A stretch of 64,000 nucleotides of DNA from Diorhabda sublineata. Taxonomy: Eukaryota > Arthropoda > Insecta > Coleoptera > Chrysomelidae. The stretch lies in NCBI RefSeq assembly GCF_026230105.1, contig NC_079480.1, positions 26,516,488 to 26,580,487 on the forward strand. Reading direction: 5' to 3'. The position numbers and the translations under genes were made by a program. Within the stretch, counting starts at the first letter, position 1. Each line of letters begins with the position of its first letter. The notes beneath the pieces were generated by a model, which was not told where the DNA came from, searched no databases, and worked only from the letters and a program-made list of their open reading frames with translations. Positions 35,308-46,484 of this stretch are shown here, piece after piece.

Positions 35308-35703
35308 GGCCCTTTCACACCAAACGAATCCGAATCAATCAGAATCACTCCGAATCAAGTTGAATCTGATTGACCAAGATTCGGCTTCGAGCGCTCCGTT
35401 TAAATGTGAAGGGACTCTTTTCCCGCCTTCAGACCGGACGATTCTGGTTCAATCAGGTTTGATTCGAGGTCGCACTTGATTCAACCTGTCAGATTCCTCG
35501 TCCGATCAGTCTTGAATCAACAACCATACCAGATGGACGTGGAGTTATTAATTTTAAAAGTTAAAGAAAATAGTGCGATTTATGACGCCAGTGATAAAAA
35601 TCACAGCAACAGAAATCTCATATCTTCTGTGTGGAGGAAAATTGACGAAGAATTAAACATTCCAGGTAAGAATTATTCGGATTCGTTTCGTGTGAAAGGG
35701 GCC
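35308..35703 (+). mobile_element. PIF/Harbinger-type mini-element carrying a MADF exon, copy 2
   Basis: Nearly the same sequence as 32269-32704: TIR GGCCCTTTCACACCAAACGA, right end GTGTGAAAGGGGCC, flanked by TTA (left) and GTA (right). The frame MDVELLILKVKENSAIYDAS, then RNLISSVWRKIDEELNIPG, is retained, again ending at CCAG|GTAAGA. The few codon differences between copies do not break the frame. The two copies carry different small insertions and deletions outside the exon. Confidence 0.85.
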
Positions 35704-35709
35704 GTAGAC

Positions 35710-37065
35710 TCCAAAAGCAAGGCAGCAGCCTATAAACAAAACACAAGATATAAAATAAAATTTGAGGTTAGGAAATTGTTTTTTATGGAATTTTGATTAG
35801 TGGCAACCATAATACAATAGAAAGATACTTACGATAATGGTAAGTAGCGTGCAATATTCGTCTATGCAAAATTTTGATCTTCCAAGAAATTTCTTGCAAT
35901 TTCTTGCACGTTGTCTTGCCCTATGTCAAGCGGCCTTTACTTTTTGTTTCATTCATACCAAAAAAGTCAAATGTTTTGATTGCTATTTGGTCTATGATAT
36001 TTTATAGTGGATCTACCTTTCGTCTACGGTGCAAAAATTGTTCATATTAATGTTGAAGAACGTCAAGCACTCCTGGAAAGTAATCACGCGATTAAGTTTG
36101 AGATTGTTACGGGATTGGTTTGTTTCAGTCCCTCGAACGTGTTTAATACATAAAATTGTTAAAAGTGTTATGAGATTGAACTTTATTAAGTATAGAATGA
36201 AATAAATCTCACAAATTTTGATAAAATTGCATCCCGAAGGAGAAAACTTCTCGAAGGGCGAGACATTACGGAAATTCAAGATGATGATGTTTTTAGATTC
36301 CTCATCCAGAACTTTCGCTAAGGAGTGGGATTAATAGATCAGCTGTGGACGGTATGTAATTATTCCAAGTGCCGCTGCAAGAAAAAGGACCACAATGGGT
36401 CCTTTGTGTCGCAGTATATATGATACCTATCAAATTGAATAACGGCGGAATACATTTCGAAATATTGATTTTCGAAATTATTCCAGAATTGAATAGTAGA
36501 AATCCTTTATTTTGATACATTTTGCACACCTCATTTACCATGGAAATCTATATTACCGGCGACTACGTTAGATTTCTACCTGACCAATGGTTCGCAGTTA
36601 GAAGTGACGATGGCGCCACATAGCATTCGCTGGGAAATGTTTAACTACATGTACCAAATGCGACGCTCTTTGACGTTGTCTTCAGTTCGGGTCTCAAGCC
36701 CAAACGAGGGGTGTTTGTTGTTTGTTGTTTTCCCCTTTGAAGAACGGCGGAGTACATTTTCGAAATTATTTCAGAGGTGAATAGTAGAAATATTTTATTT
36801 TGATACCTCCAATATATATCTACAGATATTCAATTTGTGACAAAGCTACATTGCATTGAAATGCATTCTAGAAGTTGTGAAAAAAACGTAACTGAATTAT
36901 TGTGAGTCTACGATGAAATATCGGTCTCTCAAATTAACACCATTCCCAACGATTACTTGGAAATCGGAAACAAAATTCACACACATACGACTAATACGAC
37001 TCGACGCGTTAGGATGGTCAAACAAACATATTGTGGACGCTGCTGTAGCTTGGCCGTGCTAAACG
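35710..37065. other. No recognised gene; one short duplicated sequence
   Basis: 36441-36520 and 36742-36812 share CGGCGGA(A/G)TACATTT, then CGAAATTATT and GAATAGTAGAAAT in direct orientation. The family is unknown. Nothing else is recognised. Confidence 0.45.
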
Positions 37066-37071
37066 CGATCG

Positions 37072-37123
37072 GCGCTGATGACGTAAACAAGCGATTGGCG
37101 TTGATGACGTAAACAAGCGATTG
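37072..37123. repeat. Two tandem 26-base units with CRE-like sites
   Basis: GCG(C/T)TGATGACGTAAACAAG followed by CGATTG is repeated twice in tandem. Each unit holds TGACGTAA, a CREB/ATF-type octamer. It could be a cis-regulatory cluster or a chance duplication. Confidence 0.5.
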
Positions 37124-37124
37124 G

Positions 37125-37915
37125 CGCGGTGCAAGAAATGAGGGCCTAGTAAAAATATTCCACATTTAAAAACAAAAAATCGTTTTCAGACCCATAGTAA
37201 CTAACGAATGTCACATGGTCAACATTTTTTTTTAAAACTTTTCAGTTTATTCTATGCACCAATACTTTATGGTATAAAATATTTGACCATATAAGTATTT
37301 TTGTAATCAGTATCTTTAAAAAGTTCTATTATTTGCCGTGTTTATACTGCTATCGATGATTCAAAGATATATTTTTTTTCAATGTCGTTGTTTTTCTATA
37401 TAATAATAGCCTAAAGTACTTATAATTTTCAGTTTCATAAATTTTTCAAATCATTTTTTAGTGTAAATGACTTTATTGTATCAAAAAAAAAATAAAATTA
37501 TGTTTACCCACATGCAGCCTTTCCCTAATTTTATTCTTCACCATAAATCAACCCCAAAAAGGAAACTTTTGTTATTACCTCGTATTCATAAAAAAAACAT
37601 TGCTGTGTTATGGAAAGTTGTCGTTTTATAGTCCATGTCATATTCAGCACAAAATATGGATAACAAAAGAACTATTAGCGCTCACATTGGAACGGCTCAA
37701 ATTTAAATAAAAAATATGAACAGATATCAACTGACGTTGTAGGTAATCACTCAGTTTTAATTTGTCACGTATGGATATATTTTTGTATGTGTACGAAAGG
37801 CATGACGTGTCATGTATTTTTTACAACAATATTGAAATGAATGATTCTATCCTGTGGTGTCAAATAGTTTTGTTATTAATGAAAAAAATTAAAATCAGCA
37901 ATAATATTTGCTGAA
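37125..37915. other. AT-rich DNA, nothing recognised
   Basis: No supported gene or repeat is seen in this interval. Confidence 0.45.
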
Positions 37916-37924
37916 GTATATGTA

Positions 37925-38340
37925 GTTACTAGCCGGCTCGGCAAAGGTTGTTTTGCCATATAAGTATTTTTTCAGTTCAATAAAAATAACTAACTTAATA
38001 TGAATTAGTCCGTCTTTAGCCAATACAAACTGGATGGCTTTCCCACACGAGAACATGCCACATATAGTTGTTCTTGGGAAAAGCATGATGAATCAAAATC
38101 TAAGCCATATACAGACAACGTCTGGCCTGTCAATCTAATTGAGAATTGAATGCGCCTTAAAACTTGCCATTCAAAATATTGGATTCAATAATATTTTTCA
38201 TTCATTTATTAAGTTTTTAAAGGCTAATCGCATGCCATTACACAGCCGTGGTTGGTTTAACTTACGGAGCAGAACAATCGGAGATCCAACCTTCAATGAA
38301 CGGTTTTTACCTACCACTTAACAAAGTTCAAATCTTAGCA
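37925..38340 (-). mobile_element. Helitron helicase C-terminal remnant
   Basis: On the minus strand, with frameshifts, the order is VGSPIVLLRKLNQPRLCNGMRLAFKNL, TGQTLSVYGLDFDSSCFS, and EQLYVACSRVGKPSSLY. This matches the end of the Pif1-type helicase of Helitrons (VGSPIILLRN, LCNGTRL, QSLQ..GL, LYVACSRVG). The Walker motifs and the Rep domain are not present. No Helitron 3' terminal hairpin with CTRR was identified nearby. Confidence 0.75.
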
Positions 38341-38344
38341 TTTA

Positions 38345-39580
38345 TGTCTGAAAAAACTATTTCTATTCCTGTCAGCGATCGTAAAAGAGGCCTAGCAAAG
38401 AATCGATCTCTTTTGTATTTATAAAACTAATAAATTTATATCTACGCCTATGGTAGATAAAACAAAATTGTCGGCAAGGATTTTTATAATCTGCAATTGG
38501 TATTGGAAGAACTATAAAACTCGATTGAATAATTCACAGCTTCGTTGGCATCGATAGATTTGTATGACGTCCACATTTTTTGCTGCCAAAATCGCTCTTT
38601 CTGCCAGCTACTTATGATTTTTTATATTGTATGTGTACGTTGGAACATTGTGATCGATAAGAAATATTTTGCGAGATGATGATTGTGTGTGTAATTTTAT
38701 ACATCCACTATTTTCATGTACAGTAAATAATTATTTCACAGTTACTACATACATACATACATACATACATCCCAACTGCGTGATGTTTGCTGGATGAAAG
38801 TTGACAACAGTAGACACCTGGAGGTGATAACTTATAGATGGATAGTTAGTTATTGACTGACTAGGATGAAATATTAAATTAAATTAAAAAAAAAACATAA
38901 TTAAAAGAAATTGAAATTATAAATTCTGCATAAGAATTATCATATTCGATTGCCATCTTGCTATTCTATTGCAGATCTGTGGATGAAATATGGAAAACTT
39001 TTCATATAAAACCACATTTGTACACACTTGTAAACTTGGAGCAAGTTATTTCCTCTGTTGTGAATATCATATTAAAGTAAAAAAATATGAGATGGTCTTA
39101 ACACACTTCTAGAGATGAGAACCCTTCTGAGGAATCAGCTCCGATATTATTTTGGAAGAAATGAAGGATAAATTGGCTCGGTGGGACAACGTTGTAGGGC
39201 GAAGACACCAGTAGGAAACTTTGAAAAGATACCGATACAATTAATTATTCGATGAGAGATTCAAAAGCTATTTTATCAAGATATCGATACCAGAATAAAG
39301 ATTGCGGTAAACTATAAGTGGTGGAACAAGATGCGAAAATACTATCCACTCACATGCAAGATAATACCTCAGGGTCGACATCTGGAATACTAGATAAAGT
39401 AAGACTTATGTAAACTGAAGCCAGCTGATGCTTCAATGATTATCAAAGGATCAGTAAATGCTAGTATCGTTTGTATACGGAAAAAAAATCAATAATATGA
39501 TGAAGTTTTTATTTTACATTTCATTACATTTTTGAGAAGGCACTGTAGATGAGTATTGATGAATATTTAGAGATTCAATC
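38345..39580. other. AT-rich DNA with one microsatellite
   Basis: Nothing is recognised except the (ACAT)n tract at 38747-38770. Confidence 0.45.
38747..38770. repeat. (ACAT)n microsatellite
   Basis: Six units of ACAT. Confidence 0.9.
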
Positions 39581-39639
39581 CTCAGTATTTTGAGTATTTT
39601 TTTCTTGCTTTTGTGACAGCTATTTATAAAAAAATCTTC

Positions 39640-40140
39640 TGGCATCGATGCAACGTTAGATAATCTGCTATCATTAGATAACAACCCTTTCACAACTGCA
39701 TCAGAGATTGCTTTACAAAAAAATATTAGTCGGTCGCTTGTGAGTAAAGTTTTTAAAGAAAGAAAAACTGCACACATACAAAGTTGACCTTGTTCACGAA
39801 CTCTCGGGAAATTTCCTTAATAATATAATATTTCCAGACGAGGTAATGTTCTGTTCAAGTGGGATAGAAAATTTTCGCTATTGAGTTCGGAAAAATCCTC
39901 ACTGCATTCAGTCAAAACACAAAACAGTGCCCACAAAAAATTATTGTTTGTGTAGGAATCTTCAGGAGAAGAGTTGTTATCCTGGTTTCTTTCGTCAGAG
40001 TTTTATTTTAGAGCATCTTTGTATGGCAGTGCTTCGAGATCTAATTGCGGCATTTCCGAATCCAAATAATTGGGAAAACTTGGATGTGTGTTTGGATCCA
40101 GGAAGATGGTGCATCGCCATTTTAAAGTCTTGGTGATCAA
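39640..40140 (+). mobile_element. DDE transposase pseudogene (IS630/Tc1-like)
   Basis: GIDATLDNLLSLDNNPFTTASEIALQKN and SRSLVSKVFKERK (39640-39770) form an HTH region. The catalytic part follows: LNNIIFPDEVMF (first D), ENPHCIQS-type text, then FRQSFILEHLCMAVLRDLIAAFPNPNN (40000-40070). In the next frame WIQEDGASPF (about 40092) stands where W(F)QQDGAPPH, the second D, is expected. Frameshifts and stops are present and the third acidic residue is not seen. Confidence 0.65.
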
Positions 40141-40144
40141 AGGT

Positions 40145-40590
40145 TTCTGGATAACCAGGTTAAGGAAAGTGTATAGGAAGACGTGGATCAATTGAATCAC
40201 CACTAAGGTCACCGATTTCACCCCCTATGTTAAATTAACACAAAATTTAAAAGAGAAGAGCAAATTAAATGTGAAATGATACGTATAACTGATTTCGCGA
40301 AAGAAACAGATTTTATAAAATTATAAAAAAATATTTTTGTTATTCACCCGGTTATACTATTTTTATTCTTCTCGAGGTTTACACTAACAGCTGTTAGTGA
40401 ACTCCCTTTGAAAGATGACCATCTGGCTCATTTAACCTGATCAGGGGTAACTGCGGAAGACCCATATCACTCACCCTTTATCAATGATCTAGTTTTCCGA
40501 GGACTGGAATAAAGAATGTGTTGATTAATAAAATTCTACTTTTCAAACTTTTCAAAGAGGAATTTTGGTTATATACAGGTTGTCCCCAAC
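40145..40590. other. AT-rich DNA, nothing recognised
   Basis: No supported gene or repeat is seen in this interval. Confidence 0.45.
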
Positions 40591-40627
40591 ACTTATTTTA
40601 GGTAAAATATGGAAACAAACACTTATA

Positions 40628-40910
40628 CGAGGCTTGTCCATAAAATAAAATTCCCACCGACTTTTCACAATGAAAAATATGTTTATTGTCATCGAATAAT
40701 ACATGTTTGGAAAGCTTAGACGACTCGACATTTTGATCAATTTTTGCATGATTTATGCCTGAGTCGTGGAAATCTGCCGCCGCGCCGGCGGAGATAACTT
40801 ATCTTCTGTCAGCTCTTCGTCGATTGTGAAATGCGTCTCTCCCAAATGTTCCTAAATTCATGCAAGAGATAGTAATCACTGGGGGGCCAAGTTGGGAATG
40901 AATTTTCAAT
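40628..40910 (-). mobile_element. Mariner 3' end fragment (family F)
   Basis: ACGAGGCTTGTCCATAAAAT at about 40629 looks like a mariner terminal repeat. On the minus strand, frames read PPSDYYLLHEFRNIWERR and AAADFHDSGINHAKIDQN, matching the mariner C-terminus (normally APSDYYLF..LK.FL..R and AADFYD.GI.KLV.R). Confidence 0.45.
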
Positions 40911-40914
40911 AGAG

Positions 40915-42960
40915 GAACGTTTTTTTGTAAGCAGAAAACTAATCACAGAGAGTAATTTGCACCTGGTATGAGAATCAGATGGAAGCCAAATCCCACCTAA
41001 CTGCGTTCATAGCGTCCGCAGAATAAAAGCTGCGTAAAGAGGTTCTGGCATAAGTTGGCTACTTATCTCCAATATTTAACCACTCTGTATGTAATGTATA
41101 ATAATAATCAACTTGGAGTAGAAAAATTTTTAATGTAGTTTAATGGTCACTCAATAGATGGAGCGTCCCACTATCTTTTTCCACTACATTAACTCATTAC
41201 CGACGCCGGCGGATGGCGTGAGGCTGTGTGCCCGTCATAATAAATTATCAATATATTCAACTGAACTAATAAAATATCATATATGAGGTTACTTGTATCA
41301 ATTATAATGCTCTTTTAATATAAGACAGACATCTGAATAATTATAAAATATATTAAGAAGGTGTAATACGATAAAAGATTAAAACTTCATTAACAAACCA
41401 TGGAGAATGAGAAAAAAAATCACATCCAAAGAAAAATTTCCAAACAATACATAAAAATGAGAAAGCTCTCACTGAATAAAAAAGGACTAATCAATTTCTA
41501 GGATATAAAGTTCAATGCGACATGTCAAAAATATTGTTTATTATTAATTAAAAGAGAATTAAAATCAAGGTTATTACGAAAATAGTATATTATGATCAAG
41601 ACACTAAAGTGTCTTGAAAATACGAGAATTTTAATAGTCATTAAATGCGAGCTGCACACACTATTTTTTCCAACGCCAATCTTAATGAAAAACAATCACT
41701 TAATTTTGAAAATATATTAAACTTATAATGAATTATGAGTTATTTATCCAATTACAAAATAAGAATCTTATAAAAATTAGTTTTTTATAATTAATCTGTT
41801 AGATTTATATAAACATTTTTGATTGCACAGACAAAGCTTTATGTACTTCTTCCAGCTTTCATAATATTTTCATGTAACGGTGAATTTTCGTGTTTTTATA
41901 TTACTAGAGAGTTGTTTCAAAATCACTTACGTCGCCAAGTTCCAACTTGTGCAGGTAATACCTTCTACAAGCTCCCATAATACTAAAGTACATGCCACCT
42001 ATGAAAATTAAATCTTTAACATCTGGAGCCTCTCCCAATGAATATTTTTCATTTCATTGGTAGAAAACGTTTTTTAGGCTTATATCACTCAGATTTTCTT
42101 TTGAGTAATGCATGTAATTTAAGATATTTGCGAATATTCACTTAATGTTAGTCTTATTTTTTTGTCCTTCAGTCAATAAATTAAAAGTGAAATTTTTCGG
42201 ATACTTTTGCTGATTTTCATTGCAATAAATTATTTGTGGTCTGGTCTATAGTATTTGATAGAGTTAAATTATCTATATCACTTTTAATATCTGACATTCT
42301 TAGAGATTTTTCTTATTAAAACCTCAAATTGAATTTGAATCGCTAAACTTTTGCTACAATTTGTCAAGATTGATAAATTTAAGATACGTCAGGTGGTCAT
42401 TGCAATTATAGATGTCCAAAGATTATCGAATACTGCATTTCTATAAACTTTTGTCTTACGGAACAATATGTATTTCAATGTAATGTTCATAATTCGAAAA
42501 AAATATTTGACAACAGACAATTGAAAAAATTGTTATTCATCCTTACTTTCGAGCTAAAAGTATAAACATATGTTAATAATAATCGGTTTGTCATTCATTA
42601 TGAAAACGACTACGTAGGTAGTTACTAGAAAAACTAGTTTACAAAAAAATTGTTTTACTAAATAGTTGAAGGTGAAATTAATTTCCACATTATCGGCAAT
42701 ACAAAGGTGGCATAGTTTCAAGGTAAATGTGTCATACTACGTGCCACATACATTCTTTTCTTCCAAGTTCATCGATTGTTTGAAGCTATGACTAAAATGT
42801 TTTGTGCATTTACTACCATTTCGGATATGAATTGCATAATGTGAATTGTCACTCATGTCTACGATAATAAATGTCTATTATAATAAATAAAAGATAGTGC
42901 AATCCGTTAAGCTAATTTCATATCTAACTCCTGACGAAAAAATAATAATAAATGTCATCC
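40915..42960. other. AT-rich DNA, nothing recognised
   Basis: No gene or repeat was recognised in 2 kb. Confidence 0.45.
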
Positions 42961-42974
42961 ATAATCCATTTCTG

Positions 42975-43495
42975 TTGTGCCAGAAAACATCGATGCTATA
43001 TATAAACTGATATTGCCAGATCGTCATGTGACATACCGTGAAATTGATGCATTCTTGGTTAGGTTGGTTTATTCCTGTTGGAGGCTGCGTAATTTGAAAA
43101 AAAAACACAGCATTTGTTCGTCAAAAGTGTTCAAAAAAATCAGGGAAACCAATCGCAGAACATGGATCATTCTCCACCACGAAAATGCGAGTTCTCACAC
43201 ATCAGTTCAAAGAAAAACGTTTTTGAACAATAAAAACATCAATTTGAAGGGGTAACCGCTTGTTTGGCATCCAATTATTTCTTCTTATTTCTGCAGATCA
43301 ATAATAAGTTGCGTTTTTCTACACCTGAAGAAGCGGCTGATGCGTTCAAATCACATAATTTGGACGTATCTCAATAGTAATGGAAAAATTGATATTGATC
43401 TTAATGGAGAATATTTTGGAAAACAATAATGCCAAGTCTAATTATAAATATTTGTTTTTATTTGTCCATCTTAAAACTTGAGTAGCAACTACGTT
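42975..43495 (+). mobile_element. Mariner element (family A), second copy with large internal deletion
   Basis: PENIDAIYKLILPDRHVTYREIDA (N-terminal domain) is joined at about 43055 to the C-terminal half: VFKKIRETNRRTWIILHHENASSHTSVQRKTFL. There the second catalytic D (HHDNASSHTS) is changed to E. Frameshifted C-terminal pieces and the 3' end (TTGTTTTTATTTGTCCATCTTAAAACT), shared with the copy at 891-1815, follow. Confidence 0.8.
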
Positions 43496-43499
43496 TTAA

Positions 43500-43908
43500 C
43501 TTAAAAAAAATTAGTTCGGCAGTATGAAATTGTATATTATAATTTTCTCAAATGGTATATAACAAAAAAGTTAAATGGAACTCGGCATATCCAAATAAGA
43601 AATCAAAAGTATGGAACTTGTCAACGTTGTGGAGTAAATGACATGAATGATATGTCGAAATAAGCAAAAATTTCAAAGGAATAACACTATATAAGTGGAA
43701 TAATGAAAATTGAAGGTATACGTGTCTATCTCATAATTGAAGCATCTTTTTTAACCGATCTGGGTAGAAATCACATTGTGCCATGTTTTATAAACGTTTC
43801 TGAGGAAAATCACGTGTTGGTTAATGATCCTGCAGCCTTGAAAACAAGAAATAGTCACAGGGGGTAAAATATGTACTGTTTGGAAACACGTGGAACTCGA
43901 CAACCACT
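43500..43908. other. AT-rich DNA, nothing recognised
   Basis: No supported gene or repeat is seen in this interval. Confidence 0.4.
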
Positions 43909-43911
43909 CGA

Positions 43912-44608
43912 AAAAAAAGCCGTGAGCAGCAGAGCTCCATCACGAAAGTCGAATTTTTCATCGAATGAAGAATTTAACTAATACACAAACAAATCTTTCC
44001 ATAAATTGAATTTTTTGGAAATGGTATCAATTCTCAATCTTATTTCTTTATATGGAAAATTTGCTATTCCTCAATAACTTTTCATTTCACAAGTTAACTC
44101 TCTCTCTTTCGAATGAAAATTCATAATTTCAATAGACCCGGTGGTCTCCAACCCTCTTGTTCAATTCCAATTGACAACAAAGAAAAAATTGTCATAATGA
44201 CAAGAAATTTCGAAAATGGGAAGTAAAAAAAATCACCCTAGCAACGATCATACTCGTATTATTCATTAAACAGGAGGCGGTCCAGTTCAACAATTACAAC
44301 GATCGAAATGATTTCGGGTGTTTTGTGCTAGAAGAACTGAAGAAGAAAACTTTGAACTTGAGAAAGACAATTCTTCAACATCACCCCTACTTGCATGCGA
44401 AGTTCGAACCCTCTAGTTACACTTTTTCTGGCCAAAAAATAAGAAAATATAACAAAAATGACCATAAAATGAAACTACAGAAATTCGAAAAATCATCATA
44501 ATCGTGTTCAGGAGTTCTCAAAACATGGGAAAAATGATGTGCCCTACATTTTTGTTCTAGTCATGCCTACCGTAATAGTCTAATTTTTCCTTGAAAAATT
44601 CGACTAAT
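43912..44608 (-). repeat. Dispersed repeat, copy 2
   Basis: Reverse-complement partner of 16174-16988. It begins GCCGTGAGCAGCAGAGCTCC and ends near CCTTGAAAAATTCGACTA. It lacks the (TA)n block. Confidence 0.8.
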
Positions 44609-44609
44609 T

Positions 44610-45255
44610 ACATGCGGAGTTGTCCATCGTTCATTTTGAATCCTAATGTTCCCTCATTTATTGCTGCTTGTTTCATTGAAAAGAGCGACACTATTGAGCG
44701 CCATAAGATAACCCCACTGATGAAAATAGAGATAACGTAATTGTTTAACAAATAAGAGGGTCGGTTTAGAATTTTCGAGGATAACGGCAAAAGACTAATG
44801 TAGATAAATTTTTAGTTGAAGGTAGTTCGCTTATTTCCAGGACTGTTGATACTTGTTCCTTTCAAAGATTATCTTGTATAAGAGATATACATATCGATTG
44901 CTTGTAGGTATGTCAACATTTGTAACCCGTGTAGTTGAACGATAAACGCGGCAACGCGTGTGGCATTCATTATCGTGTATGCATAAATACATATATACAA
45001 CAATTAACTTGATATTTTCACGTTTTGTCGCATTTTTCGCTTACCTAGAACAAAGGGATAATTAAAATTGGCATTTCCAGATTTAGATACGAGATTTAAT
45101 GTTTTCATTAGCATCGTAATGTTTGAAAGAACTTTTCTAATAACAGAAGAAAAGTAGCCATTGATGTACGATCAAATTGATTTCAAAAGTTGAGAAAATT
45201 TATATGAAAATTAATGTAGTTATGTAAATTTTCGTGTAAACATTCTCAGCTGATC
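44610..45255. other. AT-rich DNA, nothing recognised
   Basis: A 60-codon minus frame (44608-44790) is unrecognised. Confidence 0.4.
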
Positions 45256-45262
45256 ATGTCAG

Positions 45263-46480
45263 TGTGTGGCAACCACAATTCCCTAAACAAATTTCCTCGA
45301 TATAACGACAATTCGTCTCGATGTTCAAATAGCATACAATTAAATTAATCCTCCCTAATATACCATACTCACACGAACCCGGGGGAAGCGATTGGAATCG
45401 TGGAGAAATTCATTCTGTTTCATAACAGAAAAGCGATGGGTTCTCGAACGAGCGATGCTGTGCAGTTTGTAGAGACTTAGATCGCGCGACGTAGTTTTGT
45501 TGTATATAGTTTGGTTGATGTATTATAGTAAGTTTATTGTGCTACCTCCCCACTACCCTTGACACTAAGACTAGCACCCATAACGTGATCCCGACGTGAT
45601 TGAACGAAGGGACACAACTTTCGTAACGTTTCGTGTAACGATCGACCCAGTGAAACCGGCGTATACGCTGAACTAGACATCACCAGACGACAATGACGTG
45701 ACTATCCACCTACGAAGCTGACAGTCAGCAGCAGCAGACCAAAATTCGGAGCAGCAACCTGACTGTAACCAACCACAGCCGATGGACTTACTAGAAAAGG
45801 ACGACGCACCAGCTTAATCACAGCAGCAACAGCTAGAACTTCGGCGTTCAGAGCGACGAATTCGCTTCGTTATCAAGCCTGGTTATGTGGCGACGACGCC
45901 ATGTTACCCTGCATTCAGAATATTAATACGGGTAGACATTTTTCCGAACAAATTACCTCAATAAAACGATAACTCGTCCATACCTGACTGACCAATACAT
46001 GACCAAGAAAATCCCAAGTAATCTTCTTAATATCCAGATAGAATTCAATTAAATTGATCTTCCCCAATATACCTGACTTTGGGGAAAACCAAAAACCTTC
46101 TACCTGATCTTTGTTCCAAACTTACACGAACCCCGGCGAGGCGTTTGGGATCGTGGAGAAATTAATTTTGTCTCGAGAAAGCGGATCTCGAACTCCGAGA
46201 TCACAGCGATGCTGCGCCGTCTCCACAGGCAGCTCGCGCGACTGAATCTTCCGTTGTATATATTTTTGTTTGTGTATTTTTGTAAGTTAAAGTTATCGAA
46301 CTTATTCGTTTATGCTACCTCTCCCGTTTTATTGTTTAGAGTTTTTATTTTTTCCCTCTATCAACCACCTATGCTAGAGAAGAAATATGGAATTTACATT
46401 ATTCGTATACACATTTCATTTGACGCAGTACATCCAATACACTGCTTTAAATCCACCTCTCAGGCGTTCATTAAACATTA
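45263..46480 (+). mobile_element. Short LTR element (TRIM-like or deleted BEL/Pao-type)
   Basis: Two direct long repeats (about 45263-45600 and 45886-46480) share TGTGGC starts and the order ACAAATT.CCTC, ACGATAACTCGTC, CACACGAACCC, GGATCGTGGAGAAATT, CGCGCGAC, GTTGTATAT and TGCTACCTC. The right LTR is longer. Between them lie only about 290 bases, with GTGATCCCGACGTGATTGAA near the expected primer-site position and a GC-rich, CAG-rich start of a gag-like leader. No pol is present. The sub-terminal GCCATGTTACCCTG fits BEL/Pao LTRs as I know them; the family assignment is tentative. Confidence 0.6.
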
Positions 46481-46484
46481 CTGG

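Noticed and set aside
38747..38770. Possible CRISPR-like or tandem array
   Set aside because: Simple ACAT microsatellite; no spaced repeat array exists anywhere in the window.
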